DNA of 15,877 bases, taken from assembly GCA_949531795.1 (NCBI GenBank), contig CATIQX010000028.1, positions 1 to 15,877 on the forward strand, in the 5' to 3' direction. The notes under the pieces are model-generated. The model was not told the origin of the DNA and searched no databases. It saw only the letters and a list, made by a program, of their open reading frames with translations. Shown piece after piece: positions 1 to 6,932 of the stretch (position 1 is the stretch's first letter; every line of letters starts with the position of its first letter). The DNA comes from Cryomorphaceae bacterium. Lineage in GTDB: Bacteria > Bacteroidota > Bacteroidia > Flavobacteriales > BACL11. A program made the position numbers and the translations under genes.

Positions 1-411
1 AACCTTGCAGCTATTGAAGAAAAAAACTATCCAGCAAAATTAAAATTTATTGCACCAAAGGGAGTTGAAGAATCTGGTGCCGTACAATTTAAAATAGAGG
101 CTGATGTATACTTAGATGATGAGTATTTTGTTAGAGCCGGATATAGTGCAAATGCATCAATAATAACTGCTAAAAGAAAAGAAGTAGATGCCTTAGATGA
201 GGCGGTAATACAATATGATCTTGAAACCAAAAAACCTTATGTAGAAATAGAAATTGGCGATCAAGAATTTGAAAGAAGAGAAATTGTTTTGGGATTAGCA
301 GATGGAATTAATGTAGAAATAATATCAGGAATAAAAAAAGATGAAAAAGTCAAGATATGGAGTATTACGCAACCTAAAAAAGGTGGTTTTAGTGTTACCG
401 TAACAAATTAA
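1..411 (+). CDS. Efflux-pump periplasmic adaptor (HlyD/MacA-like membrane fusion protein), C-terminal part only
   Basis: Frame 1 is open from the window edge to a TAA at 409-411, giving 136 residues of a protein whose start lies upstream. The visible part reads like the last beta-barrel and membrane-proximal domains of a membrane fusion protein. It has a segment like 'YFVRAGYSANASI' (around residues 42-54), then a paired-strand stretch with 'VLGLADGINVEIISGIKKDEKV', the usual hairpin near the end of MacA/HlyD-type adaptors. Such proteins link an inner-membrane ABC or RND pump to a TolC channel across the periplasm. The next gene encodes that kind of channel only 3 nt downstream (or 15 nt, if its second ATG is used), so the two are probably cotranscribed. 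The pump gene is not in the window and may lie upstream. Whether the partner is MacB-type (ABC) or RND cannot be told from this fragment. Confidence 0.8.
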   Translation, partial: NLAAIEEKNYPAKLKFIAPKGVEESGAVQFKIEADVYLDDEYFVRAGYSANASIITAKRKEVDALDEAVIQYDLETKKPYVEIEIGDQEFERREIVLGLADGINVEIISGIKKDEKVKIWSITQPKKGGFSVTVTN

Positions 412-414
412 GAA

Positions 415-1743
415 ATGAAAACGAAAATGAAATCAATAATTTTTACTGCAATAATTATTCTTTATTCGGTAGAATTAAGTGCACAAAAAAAATGGACACT
501 GAATGAATGTATTGAAAGAGCGATCAACAAAAATATATCTATTAAGCAATCTAAGGCAGATTTAAAAAGTACCAGCCTAAACAAAACAACCGCTATTGCT
601 AACTTTTTACCAAGCATAAATTTAGGGTCTTCTCATTCTTGGAATATTGGGCTTAACCAAAATATCACTACTGGGCTGTTGGAAAATATGACTACTACCT
701 CAGCTTCATTGAACGCTAATGTGGGGATTGATTTATTCAATGGTCTACAGAATATTCAACAATTATACCGAGCTAACCTCAGCATTTTAGCGAGCCAGTA
801 TCAATTGGCAGATATGACAGAAAATATTTCCTTACTAGTGGCAAATTCCTATTTACAAATTTTATTTAACAGAGAGAGTTTGGGAGTGCAGTATTCTCAA
901 TTAACAATTGCTAATGAAGAATTAATCATTGCGCAGGAACGCCTCAAAACTGGAATTATTCCAAAAGGGGATGTACTAGAAATTGAAGCGAATGTAGCTA
1001 CTATTGAACAAAATGTAGTAGTGGCCGAAAATAACTATCAACTTTCAAAAATTTCCTTGGCACAATTGCTGCTTATTTCTGAAATTGATAATTTTGAAAT
1101 AGCTCAAGAAACAGCAATTACGCCTAAACCAACAATACTGAATACAAATGTAAGCACCATTTATTTAACTGCTCTATCCAAACGGAATGATATTAAATTA
1201 GCAGAAACAAATCTAAAAATTGCCAAGAAAGACTTAGCCATATCTAAAGGAAGTATCTTGCCAAAAATAAGTGGGTACTATTCTTATAGCTCCAGAATAT
1301 TGTTTGATAATCCAAGTTCTATTTCAAATCAATTGGATGTTAATGCTGGAGAAAACTTTGGGGTGCAACTTTCAATTCCTATATTTAACGGAATGGCAAA
1401 CAATACAAATATCAAAAGAAGTAAAATTAATATCCAGAAATCTAACTATGCTTTAGAACAGGTGAAATTGGATTTAAGAAATACCATTAACCAAGCCTAT
1501 AATGACGCCAAAGGTTCTTTAAAAGCATACCAAGCAGCTGAAAAAACAGTAGCAGCGCGTAAATTAGCTTATGAATATGCCAAAGAAAGATTTGATAATG
1601 GAGGAATGAATACTTTTAATTTTTTACAAGCTGGACAAAGGAATGAAGCAGCTCAATCAGAAATGATAAAAACAAAATACAATTATATATTTAAATTAAA
1701 AGTTTTAGAATTTTACTTTGGAGAGGCTAGTTTGCAAAATTAA
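415..1743 (+). CDS. TolC-family outer-membrane efflux channel
   Basis: A 442-residue protein of typical TolC-family length. An N-terminal signal peptide (hydrophobic core about residues 8-20, ending 'ELSAQ') is followed by 'WTLNECIERAINKNISIKQSKADL', the usual opening of outer-membrane efflux proteins. Two similar halves follow, rich in long amphipathic helices with periodic Ala/Asn/Gln. Typical landmarks are 'ANFLPSINL' in the first half, 'KGSILPKISGYYSYSS' in the second, and 'AYEYAKERFDNGGMNTFNFLQAGQ' near the end. The family forms trimeric outer-membrane channels with a periplasmic helical tunnel. It follows the adaptor gene closely and is probably the exit duct of that pump. The ATG at 415 is used here; the in-frame ATG at 427 gives an equally good signal peptide and may be the true start. 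The stop codon overlaps the stop of purT on the other strand. Confidence 0.9.
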   Translation: MKTKMKSIIFTAIIILYSVELSAQKKWTLNECIERAINKNISIKQSKADLKSTSLNKTTAIANFLPSINLGSSHSWNIGLNQNITTGLLENMTTTSASLNANVGIDLFNGLQNIQQLYRANLSILASQYQLADMTENISLLVANSYLQILFNRESLGVQYSQLTIANEELIIAQERLKTGIIPKGDVLEIEANVATIEQNVVVAENNYQLSKISLAQLLLISEIDNFEIAQETAITPKPTILNTNVSTIYLTALSKRNDIKLAETNLKIAKKDLAISKGSILPKISGYYSYSSRILFDNPSSISNQLDVNAGENFGVQLSIPIFNGMANNTNIKRSKINIQKSNYALEQVKLDLRNTINQAYNDAKGSLKAYQAAEKTVAARKLAYEYAKERFDNGGMNTFNFLQAGQRNEAAQSEMIKTKYNYIFKLKVLEFYFGEASLQN

Positions 1744-2900
1744 TTTACCTGTATTTTAGCAGCCACCTCTTTGGCTCTCTCAACTAAATATGATGTATCT
1801 TCTTTCCCATATGCTAAAGCAACAGCCATTCTTCTATAAGGTCGTGTGGCTGGTTTTCCAAAAATAGTAAATGATGTATTCGGGAATTTACTAGCTTCAT
1901 TTAACCCATTAAAAGTTGGAAAATTATTATTTTCTTTACTAGCTAAAACTACAGCTGAGGCACCATTGCTAATTAGTGAAATATCAATAACTGGAATACC
2001 CAATATTGCACGAGCATGTAATTCAAACTCTGTAAAGTTTTGCGTTCCTGCTAAAGTTACCATTCCTGTATCATGAGGTCTTGGAGATAGTTCAGAAAAA
2101 TAAACTCCTTGTTTGCCAATAAAAAATTCAACTCCCCAAATACCGCTACCACCAAGGGATTTAGTCACTTTATTGGCTATTTCTTCTGCTTCCTTTAAAT
2201 GAATAGCATCCATAGTCATTGGCTGCCAACTTTCTTGATAATCACCTCTTTCTTGCCTGTGCCCAATTGGTGGGCAAAAAAGTGTATTACCATTATTCTG
2301 TGTAAGTGTTAAAAGTGTTATTTCATAATCAAAATCAATAAAAGCTTCAACAATTACTTCCATCAAATCACCTCTTGAACCCTCTAATGCATAATTCCAA
2401 GCTTTTTCAATATCGGCTACTGTTCTAATTACCGATTGTCCTTTTCCTGAACTTGACATTAGTGGTTTCACTACACAAGGTATTCCTGCAAATTCTACGC
2501 CTTTTTTTAACTCCTCAAAAGAAGTAGCGTATTTATATTTAGCGGTTTTTACGCCTAGATCAATAGCAGCCATATCACGAATTGCTTTACGGTTCATAGT
2601 GAAATTTGCCGCTTTTGCGGATGGGATTACCGTAAAGCCTTGCTTTTCATATTCATAAAACCGCTCAGTTCTAATACTTTCTACTTCAGGGACAATAAAA
2701 TCAGGCTTGTATTTAGCGACTACTCTATCTAATTCACTGCCATCAAGCATATTAATAACTTCAAACTCATGCGCCACTTGCATAGCAGGAGCGTTTTCAT
2801 AATTATCCACAGCAATAACATATTGCCCTAATCTTTGCATAGCAATTACTAACTCCCTCCCTAACTCTCCTGAACCTAATAATAGTATCTTATTTCTCAT
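1740..2900 (-). CDS. purT: Formate-dependent phosphoribosylglycinamide formyltransferase (GAR transformylase 2)
   Basis: 386 residues, close to the usual length of about 390. PurT is an ATP-grasp enzyme that uses formate and ATP to formylate glycinamide ribonucleotide in de novo purine synthesis. The match is clear along the whole length: nucleotide-fold start with 'LLGSGELG' (7-14), 'NAPAMQVAH' (36-44), 'INMLDG' (49-54), 'PEVESI' (71-76), ATP-grasp loop 'MSSSGKGQ' (148-155), 'IGHRQERGDYQESWQP' (212-227) and 'SELSPRPHDTGM' (269-280), which carries metal/ATP ligands. It uses ATG at 2898-2900, the start expected for the family. It stands alone on its strand, converges on the TolC gene with a 4-nt stop-codon overlap, and diverges from the HMA operon. 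A possible -7 box lies unusually close to its start (see the regulatory entry). PurT is a formate-using alternative to folate-dependent PurN. Confidence 0.96.
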   Translation of the reverse strand: MRNKILLLGSGELGRELVIAMQRLGQYVIAVDNYENAPAMQVAHEFEVINMLDGSELDRVVAKYKPDFIVPEVESIRTERFYEYEKQGFTVIPSAKAANFTMNRKAIRDMAAIDLGVKTAKYKYATSFEELKKGVEFAGIPCVVKPLMSSSGKGQSVIRTVADIEKAWNYALEGSRGDLMEVIVEAFIDFDYEITLLTLTQNNGNTLFCPPIGHRQERGDYQESWQPMTMDAIHLKEAEEIANKVTKSLGGSGIWGVEFFIGKQGVYFSELSPRPHDTGMVTLAGTQNFTEFELHARAILGIPVIDISLISNGASAVVLASKENNNFPTFNGLNEASKFPNTSFTIFGKPATRPYRRMAVALAYGKEDTSYLVERAKEVAAKIQVN

Positions 2901-2904
2901 TTCA

Positions 2905-2912
2905 CAAAAGTA
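2905..2912 (-). promoter_or_regulatory. Possible -7 promoter box of purT (TACTTTTG)
   Basis: On the minus strand this reads TACTTTTG and matches the Bacteroidota -7 consensus TAnnTTTG. It ends only 4 nt before the purT ATG, so transcription from it would begin at or next to the start codon and give a leaderless message. No TTG -33 element is visible at the expected distance. The match could be chance in AT-rich DNA. Confidence 0.35.
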
Positions 2913-2980
2913 AGAAGAATTACTTTCTTGAGTAAATAAGATTCTATTTTTTCATTCTACTAAAGCGTAATTATATTTAG

Positions 2981-2988
2981 TACCTTTG
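2981..2988 (+). promoter_or_regulatory. -7 promoter box of the HMA/thioredoxin/barrel operon (TACCTTTG)
   Basis: TACCTTTG fits TAnnTTTG exactly and lies 18 nt before the ATG at 3007 (12 nt before the ATG at 3001). The only intergenic space available to this operon is the 2901-3006 gap, which it shares with divergent purT. A TTG at 2986 inside the box opens a longer reading frame, but a start codon there cannot be used if this is the promoter. No clear TTG -33 element is seen. Confidence 0.6.
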
Positions 2989-3006
2989 TTTTATATTTAT
3001 ATGATT

Positions 3007-3351
3007 ATGAAAATTAAAAAATTACTTACTTTAACTTGCCTTACCTTATTTTGCTTAACAGCATTTGCTCAAACACCCAAGTGGGAGAAAGCAAAATTTC
3101 AAGTTTGGGGAAATTGTGACATGTGTAAAACAAAAATTGAGACTGCTGCAAGAGAGATTGAAGGTGTAAAAACAGCAAAATGGAATGTTGTAAGTAGAAA
3201 GATGAAAGTAAAATTTAATCCATCCATTACAAATATGGATAAGATACAACAGACAATAGCTAGCATTGGCTATGACACTGAAAAACACAAAGCAACTGAT
3301 GAAGTATATAACAATCTACACCACTGTTGCAAATACGAAAGAGAACAATAA
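3007..3351 (+). CDS. Small secreted heavy-metal-associated (HMA) domain protein, putative metallochaperone
   Basis: 114 residues from the ATG at 3007; the ATG at 3001 would add two. A clear signal peptide (about 1-22, Leu-rich, ending 'AFAQ') is followed by one ferredoxin-like HMA domain (about 28-95). The metal-binding loop is 'GNCDMCKTKIE', with Cys37 and Cys40. The second half has the usual 'GVKTAKWNVVSRKMKVKF' strand pair and 'IASIGYD'. After the domain is a short tail, 'LHHCCKYERE' (104-113), with two His next to two Cys. HMA domains of this type bind Cu(I) or similar soft metals through the CxxC pair. The signal peptide puts this one in the periplasm or outside, unlike cytosolic CopZ. 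It is first in a tight three-gene operon, 10 nt before the thioredoxin-fold gene. The metal is inferred, not shown; mercury or zinc are alternatives. Confidence 0.85.
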   Translation: MKIKKLLTLTCLTLFCLTAFAQTPKWEKAKFQVWGNCDMCKTKIETAAREIEGVKTAKWNVVSRKMKVKFNPSITNMDKIQQTIASIGYDTEKHKATDEVYNNLHHCCKYEREQ

Positions 3352-3361
3352 AATTATACCT

Positions 3362-4126
3362 ATGAAAAATATACTAATGATTATTACAGCAATTCTAACT
3401 ACTTTAGGATTTGGCTACGCACAAACTACTGCTACTAATTTTACTACTGATGATTGTAATGGAATATCACACACTTTATTTGACGAATTGGATAATGATG
3501 AAGTAATTGTAATTGCATGGGTAATGCCTTGTAATCCATGTGCAACTTATGCCGGTTACGCTGCTGATGCAGCACAAAGCTTTTCAACAAGCCACCCAGG
3601 AAGAGTGAAATATTATTTAGCCGATGATTTTGGAAACAATACATGTTCTTACTTATCAGGATGGGCAGCAAATTGGAATATTACAACTGATGCTATTTTT
3701 TCCGACGCATTATTAGATATGAATGATTATGGAACAACAGGAATGCCCAAAGTAGTTGTTCTAGGCAAAAATACTCACACAATATATTACAATAAAAACG
3801 ATAATAAAATTACTCAGACTGAAGTAGAAGAGGCAATAACACTTGCACTTACCACTACAGTCGCAATAGATGAGCAAATAGATTATGATTTAAAATTAAC
3901 AGCATACCCGAACCCTACAAATGGGACAATTAATGCTGAATACAATAGCAAAACACCTGTTCATTTTGATATAATTAATATGTTGGGGGAAAATGTATTA
4001 AGCAAAAAAACTAGCAATACTACAAATACTAAAATAGATGTAAGTAACCTAAGCAAAGGATTTTATTTTTTACAGATGACAACAGACTCAAAAACAACAA
4101 GCCTTAAATTTACTTTAAATAAATAA
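3362..4126 (+). CDS. Secreted thioredoxin-fold protein with T9SS type A sorting domain
   Basis: 254 residues from the ATG at 3362. The frame is open further upstream but only over the HMA gene, so the later ATG is preferred. Residues 1-21 form a signal peptide ending 'GYAQ'. Residues about 25-165 look like a thioredoxin fold: 'VIVIAWVMPCNPCATYA' carries a CNPC redox or metal site (Cys57, Cys60), and 'TTGMPKVVVLG' supplies the cis-proline (Pro129) facing it. Extra cysteines at 32 and 95 could form a second disulfide. Residues about 179-254 are a T9SS C-terminal domain, opening with 'AYPNPTNGTI' and ending in the usual Lys-rich strand, so the protein should be carried across the outer membrane and released or anchored at the surface. 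It sits 5 nt before the outer-membrane barrel gene. It resembles unnamed Bacteroidota proteins with the same 'WVMPC' region; no specific substrate is known to me. Confidence 0.82.
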   Translation: MKNILMIITAILTTLGFGYAQTTATNFTTDDCNGISHTLFDELDNDEVIVIAWVMPCNPCATYAGYAADAAQSFSTSHPGRVKYYLADDFGNNTCSYLSGWAANWNITTDAIFSDALLDMNDYGTTGMPKVVVLGKNTHTIYYNKNDNKITQTEVEEAITLALTTTVAIDEQIDYDLKLTAYPNPTNGTINAEYNSKTPVHFDIINMLGENVLSKKTSNTTNTKIDVSNLSKGFYFLQMTTDSKTTSLKFTLNK

Positions 4127-4131
4127 TCAAT

Positions 4132-5178
4132 ATGCGTTTAATTGTATTGGCTATTTCTGTCTTATTTGTTCAAAATTTAGCTTTTTCACAAGGATGTTGT
4201 TCAGGAGGGGGAAGTAATCCAATTGCAGGAGGAACTGCTAATGGAGTATTGCAAAAATACCAAATGGAGGTATCTCTAAATTATCAAAACAATACCTCTA
4301 GCAAAATTTTTGAAGGGACAGAAGAAGCTAGTCAAGAAGGAATATATGATAAGCTTAGTAGTGAATACCTGTTTTTAAGAACAGATTATGGAATTAGTAA
4401 AAGACTAACCCTTTCTCTAGCAACAGGCTATCACTTAAACAAAGCTTTAAAAGAGAAAGATACCACAACCACTCTTTCTAATTCAGGAATGGGAGATTTA
4501 ATTATCTTTCCAAGGTATGATATTTACAATGAAACTAAAGGCAACATCCGCTCAGAAATTACTTTAGGGATTGGCCTTAAGATACCTATAGGCTCTCACA
4601 CTGACACAGTAGATTTTTCTAGATCAAATGCTATTGAGTATTTACCTTCAACTTTACAATTGTCAACTGGAGGTGCAGATATCATGTTATATGCTTTCTT
4701 TTTTAGAGAATACAAAAAACAAAAACTTAGACTTTTCGCAAACTCCTTATACATCAAAAAAGGATACAATTCATTAGATGATAAATTTGGTGACTATACA
4801 AGTGTATCCTTATTTGCCAGTAAGACATTTTTCAGGAAATGGGGATTAACAACACAATTAAAAGGAGAGCAGATTGGGCAGTTAAATGCAAAACAATCAA
4901 AATTAGATAGATTTGAAAATAATACGGATGACTTTTTAATTGATTTTGAAGCTGGAAGCTGGAATGAAAAGAAAGATAATTCAGGTGCTAAAAAATTGAT
5001 TTTCATACCTCAAATAAGTTATTCTAAAAATAACTTTACATTTTTTGCAACGAGTGAAATTCCTCTTTATCAAAACCTAAAGGGAGTGCAATTTGCATCT
5101 CAAAACCAATTTACCTTTGGTATCAATTATCGTTTTCTCACTAAAGAATGTGAGCCTGAATTTGAGTTAAAGAAATAG
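4132..5178 (+). CDS. Outer-membrane beta-barrel protein with N-terminal Cys-Cys pair, function unknown
   Basis: 348 residues. A signal peptide (about 1-20, ending 'AFSQ') leaves a mature start 'GCCSGGGSNPIAGG', with vicinal Cys22-Cys23. The rest alternates short amphipathic strands and turns, as in an outer-membrane barrel, for example 'YLFLRTDYGISKRLTLSLATGYHL', 'GDLIIFPRYDIYN', 'SEITLGIGLKIPIG' and 'FTFGINYRF' near the end. A 13-residue charged tail follows the last strand. It has no plug domain or TonB box, so it is not a TonB-dependent receptor. It resembles a conserved unnamed Bacteroidota family in which the glycine-rich Cys-Cys start and the 'FFRSYQK/FFREYKK' and 'LYIKKGYNSL' segments recur, according to memory only. 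As the third gene of the HMA/thioredoxin operon it is plausibly a porin-like channel or assembly partner for metal or thiol handling. It converges on ribE with 3 nt between stops. Confidence 0.75.
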   Translation: MRLIVLAISVLFVQNLAFSQGCCSGGGSNPIAGGTANGVLQKYQMEVSLNYQNNTSSKIFEGTEEASQEGIYDKLSSEYLFLRTDYGISKRLTLSLATGYHLNKALKEKDTTTTLSNSGMGDLIIFPRYDIYNETKGNIRSEITLGIGLKIPIGSHTDTVDFSRSNAIEYLPSTLQLSTGGADIMLYAFFFREYKKQKLRLFANSLYIKKGYNSLDDKFGDYTSVSLFASKTFFRKWGLTTQLKGEQIGQLNAKQSKLDRFENNTDDFLIDFEAGSWNEKKDNSGAKKLIFIPQISYSKNNFTFFATSEIPLYQNLKGVQFASQNQFTFGINYRFLTKECEPEFELKK

Positions 5179-5181
5179 ACT

Positions 5182-5769
5182 TTATAAATCCCTCATAAAT
5201 TGCTTAGCAATATATTTTCCTAGAATATCATATTCAATATTCACTACAGTCCCTTCTTTAAATTCATGAAAATTAGTGTGTTCATGAGTGTACGGAATAA
5301 TGGCTACTGAAAAAGAAGTGTCTTTCGAATTAACAACTGTTAAACTTATACCATTGACACAAACAGAACCTTTCTCAACCGTCATATTATCAGATAACTT
5401 ATGCTTAAAAGTATATACATAAGAGCCATTTTCTTTTTTGACCTCTACACATTTTGCTGTTTGATCAACATGGCCTTGCACCATGTGGCCATCAAGCCTA
5501 CCTCCCAATTTAAGACACCTTTCAATATTTACTTTACTACCCACAACTAATAATCCAATATTAGACTTATCCAATGTTTCTTTGATAGCCGTTACAATGT
5601 ATTCGTCTCCACTAATGTTAACTACAGTTAAGCAAACGCCATTATGCGCTACACTTTGGTCAATTTTTAATTCTGAAGTAATAGTCGACTTTAAGGAAAT
5701 ATGCACATTACTTCCTTCACTTTCTACTTTAACAACCTCAGCTATTTGCTCAATAATTCCTGTAAACAT
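5182..5769 (-). CDS. ribE: Riboflavin synthase alpha subunit
   Basis: 195 residues, the usual length for the enzyme that dismutates two 6,7-dimethyl-8-ribityllumazine molecules to riboflavin. It shows the characteristic start 'MFTGIIEQIAEV' and two repeated lumazine-binding barrels (about 1-97 and 98-190). The repeats can be aligned by eye: 'SVAHNGVCLTVV' in the first matches 'GSVCVNGISLTVV' in the second. 'GGRLDGHMVQGHVDQTA' begins the second barrel. The gene lies one base after the mqnC stop on the same strand, so the two are probably cotranscribed from the promoter before mqnC. No FMN riboswitch is possible in that one-base gap, and the gene has no separate leader. The symbol ribE follows common bacterial usage; E. 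coli calls this gene ribC, and ribE there means lumazine synthase. Confidence 0.96.
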   Translation of the reverse strand: MFTGIIEQIAEVVKVESEGSNVHISLKSTITSELKIDQSVAHNGVCLTVVNISGDEYIVTAIKETLDKSNIGLLVVGSKVNIERCLKLGGRLDGHMVQGHVDQTAKCVEVKKENGSYVYTFKHKLSDNMTVEKGSVCVNGISLTVVNSKDTSFSVAIIPYTHEHTNFHEFKEGTVVNIEYDILGKYIAKQFMRDL

Positions 5770-5770
5770 A

Positions 5771-6892
5771 TTAGTAATCTATTAATTGTTCTTCCATTTC
5801 GGGTATTTCTCTTTCTAAATACAATTGTGTTCTTAGTTGAGGTTTAAAGCCTGCCTCTTTTATACATTCCTGTATACTGTTAGCAGTAAATCTATGTGGC
5901 GCTCCAGCAGCAGAAACTACGTTTTCCTCAATCATTATTGAACCCATATCATTAGCTCCTCCATGAAGCGTAAGTTGTGCTGTATCGGCACCAACAGTAA
6001 GCCATGAAGTTTGAATATTCTTAATATTTGGCAACATAATTCTACTAATAGCTACCATACGCATATACTCATCAGCTGAAGTGTTGTTGTTGATACCCTT
6101 TACTCTTTGCAAGAGCGTTCCATCATCCATAAATGGCCAAGCAATAAAGGCTAAAAATCCGTTTTCTCCTTCAGGTTTTTGAGCTTGAACTTCTCTTATT
6201 CTTACTAAATGATCAAAGCGTTCTTCTATAGTTTCAATATGTCCAAACATCATAGTTGCTGATGTGGTTAAACCTACCTTATGGGCAACTTTCATAACAT
6301 CCAGCCACTCTTGGCCAGTGCATTTCCCTTTTGAAATTAAGCGCCTTACTCTATCGCTTAAAATTTCCGCTCCCGCTCCTGGCATACTATCCATTCCCGC
6401 TAATTTTAACTCAGTTAAAGCATGTTCATGACTATGCCCTCCAATTTTACAAATATGAGCTACTTCTGGAGGCCCCAAGGCATGTAGTTTTATTTCTGGA
6501 TAAAGAGACTTTAAATCACGAAATAATTTTGTGTAATATTCTAACCCCAACCGAGGATGATGCCCCCCTTGCAAAAGTAATTGATCCCCACCGTATTTTA
6601 TAGTTTCTTCAATTTTTACTTTGTACGTTTGCATGTTAGTTATATATACATCCTCATGCTTTGGATGACGAAAAAAGTTACAAAATTTACAATTAGCAGT
6701 ACAGGCGTTAGTAGTATTTACATTTCTATCAATCTGCCAAGTAACAATATTACCAGGCACTTGCATTTGTCTTAATTCATTAGCTATCCACATCAAATCA
6801 GCCGTAGGAACATTTTCATATAAGAACTGACCCTCATCTGCTGTTAAAAATTCTTTTTTTAATGCCCTTTCAAGCAATAGCTTACTCTCCAT
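5771..6892 (-). CDS. mqnC: Cyclic dehypoxanthinyl futalosine synthase (radical SAM)
   Basis: 373 residues from ATG at 6890-6892. A longer frame exists (to 7033), but its extra 47 residues overlap pepA and cross both promoter boxes, and family members begin near 'MESKLLLERAL'. The radical-SAM cluster motif CxxxCxxC is at Cys64, Cys68 and Cys71 within 'NTTNACTANCKFCNFFR', the form typical of MqnC rather than CofG/CofH. Further landmarks are 'LLQGGHHPRLGLEYY', 'LHALGPPEVAHI', 'GMDSMPGAGAEIL', 'TTSATMMFGHIE' and 'LTLHGGANDMGSIMIEENVVSAAG'. MqnC cyclises dehypoxanthinyl futalosine in the futalosine route to menaquinone. Other mqn genes are not in the window, so the pathway is inferred. It is the first gene of an mqnC-ribE pair. 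MqnE is the nearest alternative, judged less likely from the cluster-motif context. Confidence 0.9.
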   Translation of the reverse strand: MESKLLLERALKKEFLTADEGQFLYENVPTADLMWIANELRQMQVPGNIVTWQIDRNVNTTNACTANCKFCNFFRHPKHEDVYITNMQTYKVKIEETIKYGGDQLLLQGGHHPRLGLEYYTKLFRDLKSLYPEIKLHALGPPEVAHICKIGGHSHEHALTELKLAGMDSMPGAGAEILSDRVRRLISKGKCTGQEWLDVMKVAHKVGLTTSATMMFGHIETIEERFDHLVRIREVQAQKPEGENGFLAFIAWPFMDDGTLLQRVKGINNNTSADEYMRMVAISRIMLPNIKNIQTSWLTVGADTAQLTLHGGANDMGSIMIEENVVSAAGAPHRFTANSIQECIKEAGFKPQLRTQLYLEREIPEMEEQLIDY

Positions 6893-6901
6893 AAAATTAC
6901 T

Positions 6902-6909
6902 TAGTTTTG
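6902..6909 (+). promoter_or_regulatory. -7 promoter box of pepA (TAGTTTTG)
   Basis: TAGTTTTG fits TAnnTTTG and lies 23 nt before the pepA ATG, matching the 22-23 nt spacing at mqnC, yceD and accB. The -33 region would lie inside the mqnC coding sequence; no TTG is seen there. It faces the mqnC box across 6 bp. Confidence 0.55.
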
Positions 6910-6915
6910 TAGGAT

Positions 6916-6923
6916 CAAAATTA
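6916..6923 (-). promoter_or_regulatory. -7 promoter box of mqnC-ribE (TAATTTTG)
   Basis: Read on the minus strand this is TAATTTTG, an exact TAnnTTTG match 23 nt before the mqnC ATG. A minus-strand TTG at 6947-6949 lies 23 nt upstream of the box, at the long limit for a -33 element, inside pepA. Its expected transcription start falls near the opposing pepA box. Confidence 0.58.
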
Positions 6924-6932
6924 CACAATATT

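Noticed and set aside
2986..3006. TTG start adding 7 residues to the HMA protein
   Set aside because: The TTG is part of the -7 box TACCTTTG, and the ATG at 3007 gives a clean signal peptide.
3266..3361. N-terminal extension of the thioredoxin-fold protein over the HMA gene
   Set aside because: It would place 32 polar residues before a good signal peptide and overlap the HMA coding sequence; the ATG at 3362 is preferred.
4132..4200. Lipoprotein signal in the outer-membrane barrel
   Set aside because: The residues before the first Cys (Ser-Gln-Gly) do not form a lipobox with Leu at -3; cleavage by signal peptidase I is more likely.
5770..5770. FMN riboswitch before ribE
   Set aside because: Only one base separates mqnC and ribE, and the 40-bp leader region before mqnC is too short for an FMN aptamer.
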